Positions 58,452 to 64,000 of a DNA stretch of 64,000 bases are shown one piece after another. The notes below the pieces were generated by a model. It did not search any database and had not been told where the DNA came from. It was given only the letters and a program-made list of their open reading frames with translations. The DNA is from Clitopilus passeckerianus (lineage: Eukaryota; Basidiomycota; Agaricomycetes; Agaricales; Entolomataceae). The stretch covers positions 744,001 through 808,000 of the forward strand of contig CALYLX010000127.1 in the NCBI GenBank assembly GCA_944990035.1, given 5' to 3'. The translations under genes were made by a program, and so were the position numbers. Every line of letters begins with the position of its first letter. Positions within the stretch are counted from its first letter, which is position 1.

Positions 58452-60620
58452 ATGGAGTTGAAATTGGTCTATCGATTCCTGCGAAAGGTGTCCGACTGGA
58501 CCTTGGAGGGCTTTTATTCGGAGGTGTATGTTGAGGGTCAAGCGAATGTATCCCGGGACCAGCCCCTCATTATGTGAGTCATTCTTCTAAAGCTACAGAG
58601 GGCGGGACGCACCTGTGGGAGTGGCTTAGTCCCCTGGTGAAGTTGACCAGAAGGTTTCTGACGCTTCCCTTTGCAAGTGCATCCACCCACCACAACGAGA
58701 TCATCGACATTGCTACGCTTGGTACGCACATGCAGCTCTCGGAGGTTTGCGAATCTGACTGACTGTGCGCATATAGCTGCAACTATACCCTATCGGCGTC
58801 ATGTCTCTTTCTGGGCCAAATCGTCCATGTTTGCCAACCCCATAGCTCGACAGGTTTTGTCGTCATCTGGAGCCATACCCGTACACAGGAATCCGAATAA
58901 TGGTTCAAGTAGTCCTAATGGCAATTCCAAAGCAAGCTTGTTTCTTGCCTCCTCTAAGGCACTTGCAAAGGGGGATGTAATTGGGGTGTTCCCTGAGGGA
59001 ACAAGCTATACAATGCCCAGCATTGTGCAAATCATGCCTGGGGCAGCTTGGGCGGCTGTTGACTTCGTTAGGTGGGCCCGGACAGAGCACGTTGGGAACA
59101 ATAAGGCGAAATGGTTGGCCATTGTCCCCGTGGGTATCATCTACACGAACAAGTCCCAGTATCTGAGTCGGGTGAGCGCCCATATAACAGGAAGCTGCTT
59201 ATATGCTAATGTGTTTTGACCGAAAATAGGTCGTTGTCAGGTCTACTTCCCTCGGTCATCTGTTTAGGTGTCGTGCCTTACTTCTTGTTACCCAGATATG
59301 GTCGCCCCATACTCGTCAGTAGATTCGTCGACGAGGCAGCTCAGGCCAGCAACGACGAAGAAACAGCATCTAGAACTGCAGCTGAGAACATCATGACGGA
59401 GGTTGAGACTCAATTGAGGGCTATGACCCTCAATGCACCAGACTGGTATGCTGCTGTTACGAGGCTGAATGTCGATTCACTAATTATGCGCGTCCAGGGA
59501 CACATCATATGCGGCTCAAACAGCTAGAGATATACTTTGGGGTGATCCAGAGAGCATCCCATTGAAGGACTGGGTCGTGATTTCTCAAAGGCAGGTCGAA
59601 CACCACTGTTTAGCTATTGCTCAATGCTGACCATTTTCCCGTATAGATTAGTAGAAACTTTCAAAGATCATCCAAATGATTCCTCCCTGGGCGTTGTCGT
59701 TGCTGCATTGACCAAATACCATGCATTGCTCTATTTCACTGGGATTGAACATCGTATCTTGAGCGACCTTCGCCCCTTGAATCCACCGCAAAGAAGCCTA
59801 TTCCAATTCTTCGGGTATCTTCCCCACGCCTTGGTCTCCATTGCTGGCACCGCCGTTTTCATCCCAACTATGCTTGTCTACCGGCCAGCATACATGATTG
59901 GACTCATTGCATCTAAACTTCTCGTAGGGAAAGGGGAAGAAGAATCTCCAGCACAATACAAAGCGATATTTGGCGGTGTTGGTATCTGTGTGGGTTATGG
60001 GATATGGTTGACGCTGTTGCGTAGAATGGGCTGGTTGCAGAAGTTTTGGCCAATGGTGATGAGAGCAGGGGCGGTACGTGGAGCGCCAGCTGACCGTCTA
60101 AAACGAATGGTAGGCGCTGTTGCGGCTGCCTACGGAGGGCTTTACTTCATGGTGAAATGGCATAACCTCTTCGTGAAAAGTAAGCAATTATTCGTTATTT
60201 TTATGGCTACAATGCTAAACTCGGGTCTACAGGCAATTACCGAAGGTGATATTCTATCTATTATGATCATTGCACACTCTGATCCCTTCTGCCGCTTCTA
60301 GGCTCAAAAAGGTGCTTACCCTCTGTAAGATCTACTACGGAATGAGATTCTGCAAGCCAGCAAGCCCTGAAGAACTGCAAAACTTTGTACGACCTCCCCC
60401 GCCACCACTAAACCCTTTCATTCGAAAGTGTGCCGATGAAGTAGCAGAAAAGGCTGCAACTCACGACCGGGCAACGGCACCGAAGCCACGCTTTGGGTCC
60501 CTCATTTGTCCATTGATAGAGGCGAGGCAAAACGCAGCTTTGGCCCTCGGACAGCACCTAGAGGCTTCGGAGAATCGGGCGTTGAAGGCGTTTTTGATCA
60601 GCAAAGGAGCCAAAATATAG
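58452..60620 (+). CDS. Glycerol-3-phosphate / dihydroxyacetone-phosphate acyltransferase (SCT1/GPT2-like)
   Basis: This enzyme makes lysophosphatidate, the first step of glycerolipid synthesis, in the ER or lipid-droplet membrane. The PlsC motifs are present in order: HHNEIID (HX4D) just after the first intron, then SFWAKSSMF, GAIPVHRNPNN and VIGVFPEGTSY. Two hydrophobic hairpins (PHALVSIAGTAVFIPTMLVY and IGLIASKLL; later AIFGGVGICVGYGIWL) would anchor it. The N-terminus MELKLVYRFLRKVSDWTLEG matches the family. Intron 1 is 58574-58677. An 11-nt exon at 59230-59240 joins SR to VVV and RYGRPI, flanked by introns 59172-59229 and 59241-59295. The C-terminal part after the second hairpin is basic, with FVRPPPPPLNPF. 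The stop is at 60618-60620. Confidence 0.9.
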
Positions 60621-60939
60621 ATACCTTAAATACTGAGCACTCATGTACATTAGCTTGAAACTTTATCGCAAAATTTCGCCCCTCGGTCTGGGGTAATTGC
60701 CAAAAAGGATGTTGCCATGACTTGTTCCGACTTGCTGTTGGGCGCCTATGCAGCTTTCGTGATGGCCACGAGGCAGATGGTCGCCCACCACAGGCAATTA
60801 GTCGTTTCCTCTTCTGCTTTCGACTGTGACCATCGGAGGCCGCTGCTAGCGGTTTATTCTCCCGCTCGCCCTCTCCAGGAGGTGGAGACGGTGTGCGCCT
60901 TGAAGACTTGAAGATTGTGTCCATTTGGGAGGCTTTTCC

Positions 60940-63560
60940 ATGCCGTTGTACATCCATCCATCGAGCTGTTGCGACGTCTGCTTAGACCCGTTCACTTATG
61001 ATGACCCAAAGCCACCTAACGCCCTGCCTTGCGGCCATATCTTCTGCAAAGAGTGAGTATCAACTTGTCAATGTTGCTCTCAAAGCCAATCCAAAGATCA
61101 CAGATGTTTGGATAATGTTCGGCCCTGCTTGTGCCCAGTGTGTCGACGACGTTATCACCCAACGAGCGGGGCAAGAAAACTGATTACTGGCGAACTTGAC
61201 GATCGGAAGCCTATGGAACTGCTGGAGAAGCTGATACTCCGCTATGATGAAGATCCACATACCACTGAAGTGAGGGAGGTCAGGCAAGAGATTGACCAAT
61301 GGTTCGGGACTGGCAAGAGTGTGAGTGCTCTCCAATTCGGAACGATTTAGACACCTCACCGGCACGTCTTCCACAGAACAGAGCACTATCTCAAGGTCGA
61401 CGGCTGGTGGAGGAATGGGAAAACTATTTCAACGAAAACAGAGGGCTACGAGGGGAAATACGGCGGCGGGTCCGCCAGAACATGAATGACACCGAGACAA
61501 CAAATGTAATGATTGCTAGCCTACATTCCCGAGTGGAGGAACTGGAAAGGCATGTGTTCTACATGGCAACACTGGCTGAACCTAATGTTTTCTCGTTTAG
61601 GGACCTGGACGATTACAAGGAGCAGGTCGAGGATCTTGAACTCGAGCTACAGTCACATAGAGGACATAATCCTCTCCCTCGTCCTCCCCGGGATTATAGG
61701 CTCGACTACTTCCCGAATGACAGTGGCGTATCTCATCGGAGCAATAACTACGGGAACGGCTATTCTAGTGAAACATCCTCGAGTCGAGACGCGCCTGCAC
61801 CCCTCCGAATCACCGACGGAAAGATTCTCGGTAGTACATCAACTACTCCTCCTTCAGCTCACCCTAATCGCAAGGGGAAGGACAGGGAGCCTGACTATGC
61901 TGCTACACCGGTTCCGTCGACCTCGAGGGCTCTAGGAAACCATGTCAGCCCTAGCACTGATATTGCATCCACTCCTACGCCTCCCAGGCCACGGCCAGAC
62001 AGTGCAACCAGAATAACTATTCATGGGGGTTCAGACTCCAAATTCCTTCCTAGCGGCCCTCGTATGAATGGCGAGTACGGCGGTCAAGTGACGACTTGGG
62101 CAGCAACTAGGCCACAGGGACGAAGCGTCAGCGATCCATTCGGACCAACAACCCATTCTTTGGACAGCGGCATCCGGTCAAGGGAAGAGGACCCACGGAG
62201 GCAGCATCGCAGGCAAGATAGCTACCCTTTGCATATAGGAGCCAGCTTTTCTTCCCAGTCTACCTACAGCATGGAAGCGGAGCCTTCTAGACGTAATAGC
62301 GGACTGTCAAGTTTTCAGCTGCTAGACCCTCCTCAGCCAGAGCCTGCGCAGGTTCGCCCAAGACTCACTTCCTCCAATTGGATTCAGGAGAGTCGATCAA
62401 TGAGGCAACCATACGTTGCTGTTCACCACACTTCAAATGCAGTTCTTACTGCTCCTGAGCCTCCTCCACAACCCACCCTTCACAGGTCGTTTTCAACCTC
62501 CCAAGCTTCCAGTGGGCGTAGATCCACGCCGTCTGCACTCCGATCGGCGCCTTTGACAGCTTCACCGGCTTTTCCAACAGAGCCTGCCAGCACCCGGCCC
62601 CGCTCCTCGAGACGGAGCACGGTCCAGAACGACAATGAACTCCAGGCGACCCAACCCGAGCCTACCCCGCGATACCTCCCTACTACAGCTACAATGGCAG
62701 CACCCGTCTCTGAAGACCACAACGGCAGATTCGCGCCACTTCCCATCACCCGCCCACTTCCTGACTCTGCCAACTCCAGTCGCAGGTCTTCGGTCATGTC
62801 TTGGGGAGACACTCGGTCTTTCGTGGATGCATCACCGTCCAGGCTTCCCATCCCAGATTACGCTCGCCTACGACGGGCCGACGATATCGACAGCGTCAGC
62901 GATCTTCCTCTATCATGGTTCCCAGAGAGTACCACATCCGGCAATGAGGACGCCTCTAGTACCGGTCCAAATGGTGTCACATATCAAGTCGCCGATATCT
63001 CGACCGCCACTGAGGCCATGTCCGCAATGGCGTTCTACAATCGTCAGCTGGCGCCAGATGACGGTCCCACCCCTCGCAGCAGACCCGAATCCTTGCTGGA
63101 AGACCACTTCGTGGCCAACACCCCTTCAACACAAGGCGATCGCAGGTCTTGGGACTCTGGTTCTCAATACATTCCTCACAGCACTTATCAGGCCACTGTA
63201 CCTGAGCAAGAACATGCAGCCGGCACCTACCCCCGCAATTACGACTTTGATCCTCCCTCCCGTCACGAGACTGTTGGATCAACCATTACCCCCGGGCCCA
63301 CCTCCAATCCTGACACCCATATGCAATCCGGCAGCACACTTCCATCCCGCTCATCTCGGCAACATTTACATCCTTCTGCAGAGGATGATTCGCCGAGCCC
63401 AGATCCTTGGTGGACAAATATACGTCGTCATCCACAGCCGACCGATGATGCGAATGCTCTAGGGCTCTCAGATCTAGCCACCTCACCTCAAATCAGCGCG
63501 CCGACCCCGATTACGCCCAGTCACTCGTTCTTGCGAACATATAGCTATGACACGAACTGA
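60940..63560 (+). CDS. RING-finger protein with coiled coil and long disordered tail (RING protein 2)
   Basis: The ATG at 60940 gives MPLYIHPSSCCDVCLDPFTY. PCGHIFCKE ends exon 1 and CLDNVRPCLCPVCRRRY begins exon 2 after a 51-nt intron (61053-61103), completing a C3HC4 RING. Exon 2 ends at 61320 and exon 3 runs from 61377 to a stop at 63558-63560. A helical, heptad-containing stretch (VEELERHVFYMATL to VEDLELELQSHRG, about 61530-61660) follows. The remaining 620 residues are Ser/Pro/Arg/Thr-rich and appear disordered, with many basic-Ser sites such as SRRSS and RRNS that could be phosphorylated. It is a candidate E3 ubiquitin ligase. The layout, including the intron within the RING, parallels RING protein 1. 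Confidence 0.82.
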
Positions 63561-63630
63561 AGCGTGATTGTAGTCTGGTGGCACTGATCAAATATATCTC
63601 TTTCACTTCGGGCCGCAACGCGATGAGCCT

Positions 63631-63682
63631 GCAGACCTCCGGCTGATGTCCAGCTAGCAGACCTCCGGCTGATGTCCAGCTA
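63631..63682 (+). repeat. 26-bp tandem direct repeat, two copies
   Basis: GCAGACCTCCGGCTGATGTC plus six more bases occurs at 63631-63656 and again, identically, at 63657-63682. It lies 70 bp after the stop of RING protein 2, so in its 3' untranslated region or just beyond. Confidence 0.85.
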
Positions 63683-64000
63683 GTCTGGTGACCAGCCTGT
63701 CCGCGATAGTCTCTCTTCTCAATTATCCAGCTACTATCCCTCCATTCTCTCACCGCAGTTATCTTTACTTCTCTGCATTTATAAGAATCAGAAGCCTTAA
63801 TGTTTTGATCTGTATATTATCGTCTACTCAACTACTACATTTGATCAACGTTGCATGTTGCGGAATGTTGGAGGATATCCAATCGGAATGCGTTTTGGAT
63901 TCCATCTCGAAGACGTGTCAGGATACCGGATCGATAAGCGCAATTACGGATCGTTCGGGACAGCCGTGCAAGCGCCCAGTAGATATGTTGTAAATTCCAA
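63683..64000. other. Window end, no gene resolved
   Basis: A 101-codon frame from 63688 runs to 63993 without recognisable motifs. A gene may begin near or beyond the window end, but nothing here supports it. Confidence 0.3.

Overview
The window is nuclear DNA of a filamentous basidiomycete. Genes are split by many introns of about 50-65 nt with GTRNGT donors. The gene content fits a plant-litter or plant-associated Agaricomycete: an AA9 lytic polysaccharide monooxygenase, a GH1 beta-glucosidase, TKL-type kinases whose catalytic loop reads HGDLKGAN, and a Ty3/gypsy chromovirus. A Rhizoctonia-like lineage (Ceratobasidiaceae) is my guess from the style of these proteins, not something the sequence proves.

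Positions 1-7145 are a Ty3/gypsy LTR retrotransposon of the Tf1/sushi chromovirus type, cut by the window start. Both LTRs are present (413 of 465 bp of the left one) and are identical over those 413 bp. The internal part holds Gag with a zinc knuckle, protease, reverse transcriptase, RNase H, integrase and chromodomain, then an extra ORF ending in a hydrophobic segment. All coding parts are broken by frameshifts that fit loss of bases only. An 11-nt primer-binding site matches the predicted 5' end of the element's own transcript, which is the self-priming layout. The element sits in an older related LTR fragment (7146-7422).

From 8352 to 10490 lies a run of about 14 WD40 repeats, without a start codon and with a frame-breaking deletion. 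From 11951 to 19800 is one long gene for a BEACH protein (ConA-like, PH-BEACH, BEACH, WD40). A U2 spliceosomal RNA gene follows at about 20074-20262.

From 20873 to 38768 is an accessory, partly secreted set: GH1 beta-glucosidase, short-chain dehydrogenase, a beta-helix (pectate-lyase-like) module in the same reading frame as a GH18-like module, two tandem 72-74-residue helix-turn-helix proteins resembling the N-terminal half of cyanase, two divergently arranged TKL-like kinases, and an AA9 enzyme. The enzymes would act on plant or fungal wall glucans and chitin outside the cell.

From 42415 to the end, genes are spaced by long quiet stretches: an F-box-like protein, a secreted beta-lactamase-fold serine hydrolase, two RING-finger proteins with long disordered tails (52728-54202 and 60940-63560), an orphan three-exon coding segment near 54.8-55.3 kb, ribosomal protein uS11 (RPS14), and a membrane glycerol-3-phosphate acyltransferase. 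No tRNA gene, CRISPR array or bacterial-type operon was seen.
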